A DNA stretch of 64,000 nt from contig NZ_FOKP01000005.1 of the NCBI RefSeq assembly GCF_900112185.1, forward strand, positions 62,001 through 126,000, written 5' to 3'. The translations under genes were made by a program, and so were the position numbers. The notes beneath the pieces are model-generated. The model was not told where the DNA came from, made no database searches, and was given only the letters and a program-made list of their open reading frames with translations. This stretch comes from Allobosea sp. CRIB-10. Its GTDB lineage: Bacteria > Pseudomonadota > Alphaproteobacteria > Rhizobiales > Beijerinckiaceae. Shown here one piece after another: positions 39,634-48,670 of the stretch. The first letter of the stretch is position 1, and each line of letters starts with the position of its first letter.

Positions 39634-42273
39634 TCAACCCAGCGATCGGGCTGCGATATCGGCGACGTCGCGCGACAGGCTGGGCGTCGCCGCGACCATG
39701 CGCAGAGCCGCCTCCGCCTTGGCCCGGCGGCCTGCCTCCAGCATGCGCCAGCTCTTGAACGAGCCGAGCAGGCGCGAGGCGACCTGCGGGTTGGTCCGGT
39801 CTAGCGCGATCACGATGTCGGCGACGAAGCCGTAGCCCTCGCCATCGGCCCGGTTGAACTGCGTCAGGTTCGCCGCGAAGCCACCGATCAGGCCGCGCAC
39901 CCGGTTCGGATTGCCGAGCGAGAAGGCAGGGTGGTTCATCAAGCCCTTCACTCGCGCCAGCGTACCGTCTTCTGCGATCAGCGCCTGCGCCATCAGCCAT
40001 TTGTCGAGCACCAGCGGCTCGCGGGCATAGAGCTCGCCGAAGCGCGCGATCAGGTCTTCGCGCTCGGCGCCCGGGATCAGCGTCATCGCCGCCAATGCCG
40101 CCAGCCGGTCGGTCAGGTTGTCGGCCTCGATGAATTGCGCCAGCGAAAGCCGCGCGCCTTCGGCCGGAGCCCCTAGCGCGATTAGGCCGAGGGCCTCGTT
40201 GCGCAAGGCCCGCCGCCCGGCAGGCGCTGCGGCTGGTGAGTAGGGACCGCGTTCGGTGAGGCTGTCGCGCAGGCCGGTGAGCTCTCCGCTCAGCGCCGCG
40301 CCGATCGCGGCAGAGAGCCGGCGATGGGCGCCGTGCACGGTGTCGGGGTCGACATCGCGCCCGATCTCGCGGGCGATGTCGGCCGGGGCGGGCAACCGCA
40401 GCACCTGCGCGGCGAAGGCAGGGTCGGCCAGCGCCGGGCCGGCGAGGAAGCCGGAGAATGCTTCGGTGAGCGCCCTCGTGGTCGCATCCAGCGTGGATGC
40501 GTCGCCCTTGCCGGCGCGCACGAGCGCCCGCGTCGCCACCGTTTGCAGCGCCTGCCAGCGATTGAAGGAATCGCTGTCGGCACTGAACAGCGTGAGGAGC
40601 TCGCTGTCGCCGAGGTCGAGCTCGAGCCGGACCGGCGCCGAAAAGCCGCGCAGCAGCGAGGGCGTCGGCGCCTCCGGCAGGTCGGTGAAGGTCACGGAGA
40701 GCGAGGGCTGGTCGAGCACGACGACGCCGCCTGCTTTCAGCGCCGGCGAGATGCTGGTGAGCGGCAGGTCGCCGCCCTTGCCGACGAGGCCGAGCGCGAC
40801 GGGGATGACCACCGGCTTCTTCTCGGGTTGGCCCGGTGTAGCCGGGGTCGATTGCGCCAGCTGCAGCGTATAGCTCTTCGCTTGCGCATCATATTTGCCG
40901 GAGGCGACCACGGTCGGCGTGCCGGCCTGCTCGTACCATCCGGCGAAATGGGCGAGGTCCTGGCCGGAGGCCTCGACGAAGCAGTCGAGGAACTCCTCGA
41001 TCGTCGCGGCCGTGCCGTCGCAGCGCTCGAAATAGAGATCCATGCCGCGCGAGAAGGCGTCCTCGCCGATCAGCACCTTGAGCATGCGGATCAGTTCCGC
41101 GCCCTTCTCGTAGACTGTCGGCGTATAGAAGTTGTTGATTTCCTTGTAGGCGCGCGGCCTGACCGGATGGGCGAGCGGGCCGGCATCCTCGGAGAACTGC
41201 GTCGAGCGCAGGGTGCGCACATCGGCGATACGCTTCACCGGGCGCGAGCGCTCGTCGGAGGAGAATTCCTGGTCGCGGAAGACCGTGAGCCCTTCCTTCA
41301 GGCAGAGCTGGAACCAGTCACGGCAGGTGATGCGGTTGCCGGTCCAGTTGTGGAAGTACTCATGCGCGATGATCGCCTCGATCGAGGCATAGTCGCCGTC
41401 GCTGGCCGTCAACGGGTCGGCCAGCACGTATTTGTCGTTGAAGATATTAAGGCCCTTGTTCTCCATCGCCCCCATGTTGAAGTCGGACACGGCGACGACG
41501 TTGAACACGTCGAGATCGTAGTTGCGGCCGAAGACGCGCTCATCCCAGCGCATGCAGCGCACGAGGCTGTCCAGCGCCCAGCCGGCGCGCCCGGCTTTGC
41601 CAGGCTCGACATAGACCGCGAGCTCGACCTTGCGCCCGTCGGCCGTGACGTAAGGCTGCCGGATATGGTCGAGCTTGCCGCCGACCAGCGCGAACAGATA
41701 GGCCGGCTTCGGGTGCGGGTCGTGCCAGACGGCGAAATGGCGTTCACCGCCGGGGAGTTCGGCAGCTGCAACAAGGTTGCCGTTGGAGAGCAGGACTGGG
41801 GCCTGCTCCTTCGCCGCTTCAAGGCGCACCGTGTAGACGCTCATCACGTCCGGACGGTCGAGGAAATAGGTGATGCGGCGGAAGCCATCGGCCTCGCATT
41901 GCGTGCAATAGACGCCGCTGGAGCGGTAGAGGCCCATCAGCTTGGTGTTGGCGCCGGGATCGAGCGTCGTCTCGATCCGGAGCGAGAAGACCCGCGCCGG
42001 CGGCGCCGGGATCGTCAGCCCCTGCGGCGAGAGGGAGTACAGGCTGGGATCGAGCGGGACCTCGTCGAGCAGGATGGCATCCGGCGTCAATTCGTCGCCG
42101 TCGAGCACCAGCGGCGCGCCGGCATGGCCGGCCGGGTTGGGCCGCAACTGCAGCTGCGAGCGCACCTTGGTCCGCGTCGGATCGAGGACGATGTCGAGAT
42201 CGACGGTGTCGATCAGCCAGTCGGAGGGGCGATAATCCTCGAGGCGGATCAGCGGGGCGTCTTCGGCGCGCAT
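39634..42273 (-). CDS. pepN: Aminopeptidase N (M1 metallopeptidase)
   Basis: Protein of 879 residues, the usual size of bacterial PepN. The exopeptidase motif GAMEN is at residues 268-272 and the zinc site HEYFH (His304, Glu305, His308) with Glu327 (CLKEGLT). The C-terminal helical domain is complete. It removes N-terminal residues from peptides in the cytoplasm. Start ATG at 42273, preceded by GGAAGCGA on the reverse strand. It lies 60 bases after the cation efflux gene on the same strand, so co-transcription is possible. Confidence 0.94.
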   Translation of the reverse strand: MRAEDAPLIRLEDYRPSDWLIDTVDLDIVLDPTRTKVRSQLQLRPNPAGHAGAPLVLDGDELTPDAILLDEVPLDPSLYSLSPQGLTIPAPPARVFSLRIETTLDPGANTKLMGLYRSSGVYCTQCEADGFRRITYFLDRPDVMSVYTVRLEAAKEQAPVLLSNGNLVAAAELPGGERHFAVWHDPHPKPAYLFALVGGKLDHIRQPYVTADGRKVELAVYVEPGKAGRAGWALDSLVRCMRWDERVFGRNYDLDVFNVVAVSDFNMGAMENKGLNIFNDKYVLADPLTASDGDYASIEAIIAHEYFHNWTGNRITCRDWFQLCLKEGLTVFRDQEFSSDERSRPVKRIADVRTLRSTQFSEDAGPLAHPVRPRAYKEINNFYTPTVYEKGAELIRMLKVLIGEDAFSRGMDLYFERCDGTAATIEEFLDCFVEASGQDLAHFAGWYEQAGTPTVVASGKYDAQAKSYTLQLAQSTPATPGQPEKKPVVIPVALGLVGKGGDLPLTSISPALKAGGVVVLDQPSLSVTFTDLPEAPTPSLLRGFSAPVRLELDLGDSELLTLFSADSDSFNRWQALQTVATRALVRAGKGDASTLDATTRALTEAFSGFLAGPALADPAFAAQVLRLPAPADIAREIGRDVDPDTVHGAHRRLSAAIGAALSGELTGLRDSLTERGPYSPAAAPAGRRALRNEALGLIALGAPAEGARLSLAQFIEADNLTDRLAALAAMTLIPGAEREDLIARFGELYAREPLVLDKWLMAQALIAEDGTLARVKGLMNHPAFSLGNPNRVRGLIGGFAANLTQFNRADGEGYGFVADIVIALDRTNPQVASRLLGSFKSWRMLEAGRRAKAEAALRMVAATPSLSRDVADIAARSLG

Positions 42274-42333
42274 GGCAGGTTCGCTTCCTTCGGTCGCTCT
42301 TATCTATGGGGCCGGAGATGACGGCGAAAGCCG

Positions 42334-43791
42334 TCAGGGCAGCGCATAGGGCTTGTCGGTCGTGACCGCCGGCTCGGCATGACTGACCAGGCGGCAGACA
42401 TCCGGCCGGGCCTCGCGAACCTTGCGCTCGATCTTGTCGACAGCACGATGCACGGCTGCGACGTCGAGCGCGCCATCGGCGCGGCAATGGTAGTTCACCA
42501 CCAGGCCGTTGCGGGTCTCGCGCACGCGGACGCTGTGGATGTCGCGGACCGGGCCGCCGGCCTCGGCCGCCTCCTGTGCGATCGCCTTGCCGATCGCCTC
42601 GACCACCTCCCAGGGGGCGTTGTGGCCGGAAGGCTGGCCGGTCTCCATCGGCTCGATATGGGTATCGACCTCGGTCTCGCCACCGAACTCGGCCCGGATC
42701 GCATTCTCCAGCCGCGTCGCGATCTCATGCGCCTCGCCGAGCGGAAGCAGCGCGTCGACCTCCATGTCGAGCGAGACGGCGAGCCGCCCGCCGATCGTGT
42801 GGACGCTGACATGGTGCACCGGCACCTTCATCTTCAAGGCGATCAGCAGCACGCGCTCCAGCGCCGTCTCGTCGTCGACCTGGACCGGGTTGGCGGTGAC
42901 GGTCAGCGCGGAATCCGGCTCCACTGCGACAAGGGCCCGCAGCAGGTCGTCCTTGATCGCCGTCACACGGTCGAGCGGCAGGGTCCGCGAGACCTGGATG
43001 CCGATCTCGCCCTGCACCACGCCGCCGGCCGGCCGCAGACGCAGCCATTCGACATTGACGACGCCGGCGACGCCTTGTGCGGCTTCGCGCAGGCGCTCGG
43101 CGACACCCTTCGGCGCCGCGTCAATCAGCGTATCGACCGTGCGCCGCCCGAGCTTCACGGCGGTGGCGATCATGAAGACGGCGAGGGCGAGAGCGGTCGC
43201 GCTGTCCGCCATCGGCACACCCATCCGCGTCAGGATCAGGCCGAGCAGGACGAGAGCCGTGCCGACGAAATCGGTGGCGAAATGCAGCGCCTCGGCCGCG
43301 AGCGCCTCGCTGCGGGTCTCCTTCGCGACCATGGTCAGCGTCCGCCAGCGCGTCGCGTCGACCATCAGCGAGAACAGCAGCACGCCGATGACCAGCGGCG
43401 TCACCGCGACATGCGGTTCGCTGCCGCTCCACAGGCGGTTGGCCGCTTCCCACAGGATCGCGCCCGAGAGCCCGAAGAGGATCGCGGTCTCCAGCAGCGC
43501 CGCCAGCGCCTCGAACTTGCCGTGGCCGTAATGGTGCTCGTCATCGGCCGGCTTGTCGGCGGCGCGCACCGCGAACCAGGTGAATAGGGTCGAGCCGATG
43601 TCGATCAGCCCTTGCAGAGCGTCGGTCATCAGGGCGAGCGAGCCTGAGAGGATCGCCGCGCCGAACTTGGCCAGCGTCAGCACGACGCTGGCGATCACCG
43701 ACAGCGTCGCGGCCTTCTGCTTGACCCGCGCCACCTCGGCGGGCGACACCATCCCCGTCGGGTTCGGCGTGAGACCCTGCGTTCCGCTCAT
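42334..43791 (-). CDS. Cation diffusion facilitator with extended C-terminal domain
   Basis: Protein of 485 residues from the ATG at 43791 (GCGGAGCTG upstream); an ORF start at 43866 would run into the divergent promoter. About six membrane segments in residues 25-215 with the CDF metal-site helices [13 protein letters not shown] and [10 protein letters not shown]. In TM2 the usual His/Asp before GL-x-D is Gln, which may alter metal choice. The ~270-residue cytoplasmic tail is longer than usual and seems to hold two or more repeated ZT-dimer-like units ([48 protein letters not shown]). Efflux of Zn, Fe or Mn is the family role. Confidence 0.85.
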   Translation of the reverse strand: MSGTQGLTPNPTGMVSPAEVARVKQKAATLSVIASVVLTLAKFGAAILSGSLALMTDALQGLIDIGSTLFTWFAVRAADKPADDEHHYGHGKFEALAALLETAILFGLSGAILWEAANRLWSGSEPHVAVTPLVIGVLLFSLMVDATRWRTLTMVAKETRSEALAAEALHFATDFVGTALVLLGLILTRMGVPMADSATALALAVFMIATAVKLGRRTVDTLIDAAPKGVAERLREAAQGVAGVVNVEWLRLRPAGGVVQGEIGIQVSRTLPLDRVTAIKDDLLRALVAVEPDSALTVTANPVQVDDETALERVLLIALKMKVPVHHVSVHTIGGRLAVSLDMEVDALLPLGEAHEIATRLENAIRAEFGGETEVDTHIEPMETGQPSGHNAPWEVVEAIGKAIAQEAAEAGGPVRDIHSVRVRETRNGLVVNYHCRADGALDVAAVHRAVDKIERKVREARPDVCRLVSHAEPAVTTDKPYALP

Positions 43792-43870
43792 GACAGCTCC
43801 GCGCGAACCCTCTTGGATTGGCGCCGGTTTGGCCCGATCCATCTGCCAGATCAACCCCGGGAGCAAAACA

Positions 43871-44320
43871 GTGCGCTATCTCCACACCATGGTCCGCGTC
43901 ACCGACCTCGATGCCGCCCTCGATTTCTACGTGACCAAGTTCGGTCTGGTCGAAACCCGCCGGATCGAGAACGAGAAGGGCCGCTTCACCCTGGTCTTCC
44001 TCGCCGCGCCGGACGATACCGCCACCGTCAAGGAGCAGGGCAGCCGCGGCCGCCCGACGCTGGAGCTGACCTATAACTGGGACCCGGAGGTCTATACCGG
44101 CGGGCGCAATTTCGGCCATCTCGCCTATGAGGTCGACGACATCTACGCGACCTGCGACAGGCTGATGAAGGCCGGCATCACCATCAACCGGCCCCCGCGC
44201 GACGGCAACATGGCCTTCGTCCGCTCGCCCGACAACATCTCGATCGAGATTCTGCAGAAGGGCGAGCCCAAGCCGCCGGCCGAGCCTTGGGCGAGCATGC
44301 CGAACACCGGGGCGTGGTGA
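43871..44320 (+). CDS. gloA: Lactoylglutathione lyase (glyoxalase I)
   Basis: Protein of 149 residues from the GTG at 43871, giving the family N-terminus (M)[19 protein letters not shown]. Metal-site residues are in HTMVRV (His), LELTYNWD (Glu), GHLAYEVDD (His) and ISIEIL (Glu). Converts the methylglyoxal-glutathione adduct to S-lactoylglutathione. Divergent from the cation efflux gene with 79 bases between the starts. Confidence 0.92.
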   Translation: MRYLHTMVRVTDLDAALDFYVTKFGLVETRRIENEKGRFTLVFLAAPDDTATVKEQGSRGRPTLELTYNWDPEVYTGGRNFGHLAYEVDDIYATCDRLMKAGITINRPPRDGNMAFVRSPDNISIEILQKGEPKPPAEPWASMPNTGAW

Positions 44321-44347
44321 GGCAAATAGGTCGGCCATTTCACTGCG

Positions 44348-44453
44348 CGTCATTCCGGACAAGCGGCGAAGCCGCGCAGCTCCGGAATCCATCGTAGAGT
44401 ATAGTGCTTGACAATGGATTCCGGCGCTCCGCTTCGCTGCGGCCGGAATGACG
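44348..44453. repeat. Intergenic palindromic repeat, family B, copy 1
   Basis: A 106-base imperfect palindrome starting CGTCATTCCGG and ending CCGGAATGACG, with inner pair GGAATCCAT / ATGGATTCC. Similar elements lie at 53190-53292 and 62071-62177. It lies between gloA and a small ORF and can fold into a long hairpin. Confidence 0.7.
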
Positions 44454-44509
44454 GCGCATGGAGCAGAGCCGATGGCGATGCGCTGCAAATTGGATGGGAG
44501 ATGTCGGCG

Positions 44510-44704
44510 ATGATTCTGGTCGATGATCCAGACGTTATCTCGGCTGTCCGGAGGCTTGCGGCCGAATTGGGCTGCTCCGAAGAGGAGGCGATCGGTCGTG
44601 CCGTGGCCGCCGAACTGCTCCAGCGTGGGGAGGCGTTGACGCGGTCTGATGCGGAGCCGCTGGAAGCAGCGAGGCCCAATCTGCCGGGGCTGGTCCGGCT
44701 ATGA
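44510..44704 (+). CDS. Small hypothetical protein, possible antitoxin-like ribbon-helix-helix
   Basis: Protein of 64 residues. The ATG at 44510 is 9 bases after GGGAG; upstream in-frame starts (44408, 44501) lie inside the repeat or directly on the Shine-Dalgarno. The sequence ILVDDPDVISAVRRLAAELGCSEEEAIGRAVAAELLQR is a short strand plus two helices, like VapB/PSK-type antitoxins. No toxin gene follows: the next gene, galM, starts inside its stop (ATGA). It may be a lone antitoxin-like DNA-binding protein or simply unknown. Confidence 0.45.
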   Translation: MILVDDPDVISAVRRLAAELGCSEEEAIGRAVAAELLQRGEALTRSDAEPLEAARPNLPGLVRL

Positions 44705-45747
44705 ACAGGTCTGTCTTCGGCCATCTCGACGACGGCACGCCGATCCATGAGGCCGTGCTGCGTTCGCCTGCCGGCGCCGAGGCGCGGGTGATGGAATGGG
44801 GGGCGGTGCTGCGCGATCTCGTCGTGCCGCTGCCGAATGGAGGCCGCCAGCGGGTCGTGCTGGGCTTTGCCGATTTCGCCGATTATCCCAAACACTCCCC
44901 ACATATGGGCGCGATCGCCGGCCGCTTCGCCAATCGCATCGGTGGCGGCCGCTTCGTGCTCGACGGCGTCGAATATCAGACACCGCTGAACGAGCACGGC
45001 CGCAACTCGCTGCATGGCGGCGGCCAGGGTTTTGGCAAGCGGCCCTGGACCCTGGTGCATCATGACGGGGCGAGTGCGACCTTGGCGCTGGTCTCGCCCG
45101 CCGGCGATGCCGGCTATCCCGGCGCGCTGAATGTCATCTGCCGCTACAGCGTCGTCGGCGCCGCGACCTTGCGGATCGAGCTCACAGCCACCGCCGACGC
45201 GCCGACCATCGTCAATCTGGCGCATCACTCCTATTTCCGTCTCGACGATGCCCCGGACATCCTCGACCATGAGTTCGAGGTCCGCGCCAACCTTATCACG
45301 CCGGTCGATGCCGACCTGATCCCGGACGGCTCGGTCGCCTCCGTGGCGGGCACGCCGTTCGATTTCCGCAAAGCCCGGCCGGTCCGTTTCACGAACCCGG
45401 ACGGCTCGCGCTTCTGGTACGATCATAACTATCTGCTCCGGCGAGACCGCCGCGAGCCGGCGGCGGCGACTGGGCTCGAACTCGCCCATGCCGCGACCTT
45501 GCGCTCGCGCCGCTCGGGTCTCGCCATGGAGGTCTGGACGACCGAGCCGGGCTTGCAGGTTTATGACGGCTTCAAGCTGGATACGCCGGTCGCTGGCCTC
45601 GACGGCGTCCGCTATGGCGCCTGCGCAGGCATCGCGCTCGAGCCGCAGCATGTGCCGGACTCGCCCAATCTCCCGCATGTCCCCTCGACTGTGCTGCGCC
45701 CCGGCGAGGTCTATCGTCAGATCAGCGAATTCAGGTTCGGAGCGTAA
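44701..45747 (+). CDS. galM: Aldose 1-epimerase (galactose mutarotase)
   Basis: Protein of 348 residues. GalM motifs: GRFANRIGGGRF, NLAHHSYFRLDD (His pair) and the catalytic Glu in GIALEPQHVPDSPN. Interconverts alpha and beta anomers of aldohexoses. Overlaps the small ORF before it and is 5 bases from the sugar kinase gene after it, so the three form one unit. Confidence 0.92.
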   Translation: MNRSVFGHLDDGTPIHEAVLRSPAGAEARVMEWGAVLRDLVVPLPNGGRQRVVLGFADFADYPKHSPHMGAIAGRFANRIGGGRFVLDGVEYQTPLNEHGRNSLHGGGQGFGKRPWTLVHHDGASATLALVSPAGDAGYPGALNVICRYSVVGAATLRIELTATADAPTIVNLAHHSYFRLDDAPDILDHEFEVRANLITPVDADLIPDGSVASVAGTPFDFRKARPVRFTNPDGSRFWYDHNYLLRRDRREPAAATGLELAHAATLRSRRSGLAMEVWTTEPGLQVYDGFKLDTPVAGLDGVRYGACAGIALEPQHVPDSPNLPHVPSTVLRPGEVYRQISEFRFGA

Positions 45748-45752
45748 GTCGT

Positions 45753-46646
45753 ATGGCCGGTGTCTTCTGTTTGGGTATCGCGACGCTCGACTATGTCTAC
45801 AGCGTCGAGCGCGTGCCCAATCCCGGCGAGAAGGACCGGGCGCGCGACCTCGTCGTCACCGGCGGCGGCTGCGCCGGCAGCGGCTCGGCCGCGATCGGCC
45901 GGCTCGGCGGCAAGGCCTGGCTGGCGACGCGGCTGGGCGACGATGCCGTCGGCGACACCATCGTCGCACAGTTGCAGCAGGACGGCGTCGACACATCGCT
46001 CTCGCCGCGCTTTCCCGGCCTGCGCTCGCCGGTCTCCTCGATCCTGATCGACGCGCAAGGCGAGCGCATGGTCGTCTCCTATACCGACCCGAAAACGCCG
46101 CTGACGACCGATTGGCTGCCTGAGGCACTGCCTGATGGTTGCGATGGCGTGCTGGTCGATACACGCTGGGGCGAGGGTTCGCTCGCGGCGCTTAAGCTCG
46201 CCCGCAAGGCCGGCGTGCCCGGCGTGATCGACGGCGACCGTCAGCCCACTCATCCTGAGATGGTCGCGACCGCCAGCCATGTCGCCTTCAGTGAGAAGGC
46301 GCTGAGCGAGATCTCAGGCGGGCAGGAGCCGCGGGCGGCGCTGGAAACGCTGGCGCGCCATGCCGAAAATTGGCTCGCGGTGACGCTCGGGCCGCGCGGC
46401 GTGCTCTTCATGGAGAAGGGCGGTATCGCCCATCTGCCGGCTTTCCCGATCGAGGCGGTCGATACGCTCGGCGCCGGCGATGTCTGGCACGGCGCCTTCG
46501 CGCTGGCGCTGGCCGAGGGGCAGGGCGAGCGTGAGGCGGTGCGTTTCGCCTCGGCCGTGGCCGCGATCAAATGCACCCGCTTCGGCGGCCGCGACGGCAC
46601 ACCGACACGCGACGAGGTCGAGCGCTTCCTGGCGGCGCATCCATAA
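45753..46646 (+). CDS. PfkB-family carbohydrate kinase
   Basis: Protein of 297 residues. The GGGCAGSGSAAIGRLGG motif near the N-terminus and the DTLGAGDVWHGAFALALAEG anion-hole/catalytic Asp motif identify the ribokinase/PfkB family. Substrate not determined from sequence; ketohexose or sulfofructose kinases share this DTLGAGD-(V/F)-(W/F)-HGAF form. The paired mutarotase gene points to a sugar. The urease gene ureD begins about 100 bases further. Confidence 0.85.
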   Translation: MAGVFCLGIATLDYVYSVERVPNPGEKDRARDLVVTGGGCAGSGSAAIGRLGGKAWLATRLGDDAVGDTIVAQLQQDGVDTSLSPRFPGLRSPVSSILIDAQGERMVVSYTDPKTPLTTDWLPEALPDGCDGVLVDTRWGEGSLAALKLARKAGVPGVIDGDRQPTHPEMVATASHVAFSEKALSEISGGQEPRAALETLARHAENWLAVTLGPRGVLFMEKGGIAHLPAFPIEAVDTLGAGDVWHGAFALALAEGQGEREAVRFASAVAAIKCTRFGGRDGTPTRDEVERFLAAHP

Positions 46647-46750
46647 CGTAGCGATCTGCCGATTATTTGGGCAATGCCCATCCTGCGGCCTCTTGTCCGG
46701 CAAAGGACGGCGCGGAACACTGCGTTGATCGTTGCCGACCGACCTTACCC

Positions 46751-47608
46751 ATGTTCGCGCCCGCGTTGCCGCAATCACCCGAACCGCTGTTGCCGGACTA
46801 CGTCCGCGCCGATGGCGGCGTGCGCCTGCGCTTTGGTCAGGTCGGCGCGCGCACGATGCGGCTGGAGGTCGCCGAGAGCGGCGGCTACCGCGCCCGCTTC
46901 CCGACCGCCTATGACGAGCGTTGCGAAGCCGTGCTGATCAACACCGCTGGCGGCATGGCCGGTGGCGACCGCGCCGTCACGCGGATCGCCCTCGATCCGG
47001 GCGCGCGGGCGGTGGTCACCACGCAAGCGGCGGAGAAGATCTACCGCAGCCAGGGCAGCGAGACGCGGGTCGAGACGAAGGTCGAGGTCGCCCCCGGCGC
47101 CGAGCTCGCCTGGCTGCCGCAGGAGACGATCCTGTTCTCCGGCTCGCGCCTGTCGCGCAGCCTCGATGTCGAACTGGCCGCCGATGCCAGCTTCATCGCC
47201 GCCGAGACGCTCTATTTTGGTCGCGCCGCCATGGGCGAGAGCCTGTCGCGCGGCCATCTGCACGACCGTTGGCGTATCCGCCGCGATGGAAAGCTGATCT
47301 TCGCCGAGGATCTCAGGCTCGATGGCGCCATCGACGCGACCTTGGGTCGCAAGGCGGTCGGGCAGGGCGCACGCGCCGTCGCGACCGTCTTCGCGATCGA
47401 TCCCGGCCGGCCGGAAAAGCTCACCGAAATCCGCGCCTTGCTCGCTGACGATCCGGCCTTCGCCGAGGTCGAGGCCGGTGCCGGCACGCTCGACGGCTTT
47501 CTTCTGGTCCGCCTTCTCTCCCCCGACGCGCAGGCGCTGCGTCGCGCCCTCGTCATGCTGCTCGGGCATCTGATGGGCCGTGCGCTGCCGCGCACCTGGT
47601 CAATCTGA
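46751..47608 (+). CDS. ureD: Urease accessory protein UreD (UreH)
   Basis: Protein of 285 residues from the ATG at 46751. Family motifs: LINTAGGMAGGDR, TTQAAEKIYRSQGS and LAWLPQETILFSGSRL. UreD binds apo-urease and with UreF and UreG delivers nickel to UreC. First gene of the ureD-acidic protein-ureAB unit. The next start is 10 bases after the stop behind a GAGGAGAG site. Confidence 0.92.
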   Translation: MFAPALPQSPEPLLPDYVRADGGVRLRFGQVGARTMRLEVAESGGYRARFPTAYDERCEAVLINTAGGMAGGDRAVTRIALDPGARAVVTTQAAEKIYRSQGSETRVETKVEVAPGAELAWLPQETILFSGSRLSRSLDVELAADASFIAAETLYFGRAAMGESLSRGHLHDRWRIRRDGKLIFAEDLRLDGAIDATLGRKAVGQGARAVATVFAIDPGRPEKLTEIRALLADDPAFAEVEAGAGTLDGFLLVRLLSPDAQALRRALVMLLGHLMGRALPRTWSI

Positions 47609-47618
47609 GGAGAGCGTC

Positions 47619-47963
47619 ATGCTGGCGATCCAGGGACTGAAATGCGTCTATGATACCGGCTCTCGCGGCTGGGCGATCGAGCTCGCGCTCAAGGGCGAGG
47701 GCGAGGAAGCCGTGCGCCGCTTCGATGTCGACGGCCCCGAGGATGCCGAGATGCTGATCGAGGCTTTCGACGAGTCGACCTCGAGCAGCTTCGACCCTGC
47801 GACCGGCGAGATCGTCTTCGCCTACGAGTACGCCACCCTCGACGACGAAGACGAGGATGAGGACGAGACCGACGACGAGGCGGACGAGGACGAGGACGCC
47901 GAAGTCGCGGAGGACGATGAAGACGAAACCGCCGAAGACGAGGATGAGAAGGTCAAGGCATGA
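47619..47963 (+). CDS. Small protein with extreme Asp/Glu-rich tail inside the urease operon
   Basis: Protein of 114 residues, start ATG 47619 behind GAGGAGAG (47606-47613). The first ~70 residues are a compact alpha/beta sequence ([20 protein letters not shown]..., [13 protein letters not shown]), the last ~40 are almost only Asp and Glu, encoded by GAC/GAG/GAT repeats. No family is recognised. It lies between ureD and ureAB, with a four-base overlap with ureAB, so it is made with urease. The tail could bind metal or a basic protein; both are inference. It is not UreE, which is at 54855. Confidence 0.7.
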   Translation: MLAIQGLKCVYDTGSRGWAIELALKGEGEEAVRRFDVDGPEDAEMLIEAFDESTSSSFDPATGEIVFAYEYATLDDEDEDEDETDDEADEDEDAEVAEDDEDETAEDEDEKVKA

Positions 47964-48580
47964 ATCTGACGCCGCGCGAGAAGGACAAGCTGATCATCGC
48001 CATGGCTGCCATGGTGGCGAGGCGAAGACTTGAGCGCGGCGTCAAGCTCAACCATCCCGAAGCCGTCGCGCTGATCACCGACTTCGTGGTCGAGGGCGCG
48101 CGCGACGGCAAATCCGTCGCCGAATTGATGGAGGCCGGCGCCCACGTCCTCGCCGCCGATCAGGTCATGGACGGCATCGCCGAGATGCTTCACGACGTCC
48201 AGGTCGAGGCGACCTTTCCTGATGGCACCAAGCTCGTCACCGTCCATGAGCCGATCCGCGGCTCCAAGGGCAGGCTGAAGCCGGGCGAGGTCACGACGCT
48301 GCCGGGCGATCTCATCCTCAACGAAGGCCGCGAGAGCCTGGCGCTCACCGTCTCCAACACCGGCGACAGGCCGATCCAGGTCGGCTCGCACTATCATTTC
48401 TTCGAGGCCAACCCGGCGCTCGCCTTCGAGCGCGAGAGGGCACGCGGCTTCCGGCTCGATATCCCCGCCGGCACTGCCGTGCGCTTCGAGCCCGGCCAGA
48501 CCCGGGAGGTCAGGCTGGTCGCGCTCGCCGGCAAGCGCGAGGTCTATGGCTTCCGCCAGGAGATCATGGGCAAGCTCTGA
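47960..48580 (+). CDS. ureAB: Fused urease gamma-beta subunit (UreA-UreB)
   Basis: Protein of 206 residues. Residues 1-100 are a urease gamma subunit ([29 protein letters not shown], and [22 protein letters not shown]) and residues ~105-206 a beta subunit ([46 protein letters not shown]). Many bacteria, including other alphaproteobacteria, keep ureA and ureB separate; Helicobacter has a fusion. The fusion is complete, with a short linker. It belongs with UreC at 50136 as the apoenzyme. Confidence 0.92.
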   Translation: MNLTPREKDKLIIAMAAMVARRRLERGVKLNHPEAVALITDFVVEGARDGKSVAELMEAGAHVLAADQVMDGIAEMLHDVQVEATFPDGTKLVTVHEPIRGSKGRLKPGEVTTLPGDLILNEGRESLALTVSNTGDRPIQVGSHYHFFEANPALAFERERARGFRLDIPAGTAVRFEPGQTREVRLVALAGKREVYGFRQEIMGKL

Positions 48581-48670
48581 AGCGAGCCCAGAGATCGCAT
48601 TTGCGACGAGATTCCGCTTCAGCGTCGTGAGCGCAGTGTCGCCGGCTTCCGCCCGCCGTTGACAGCTGGC

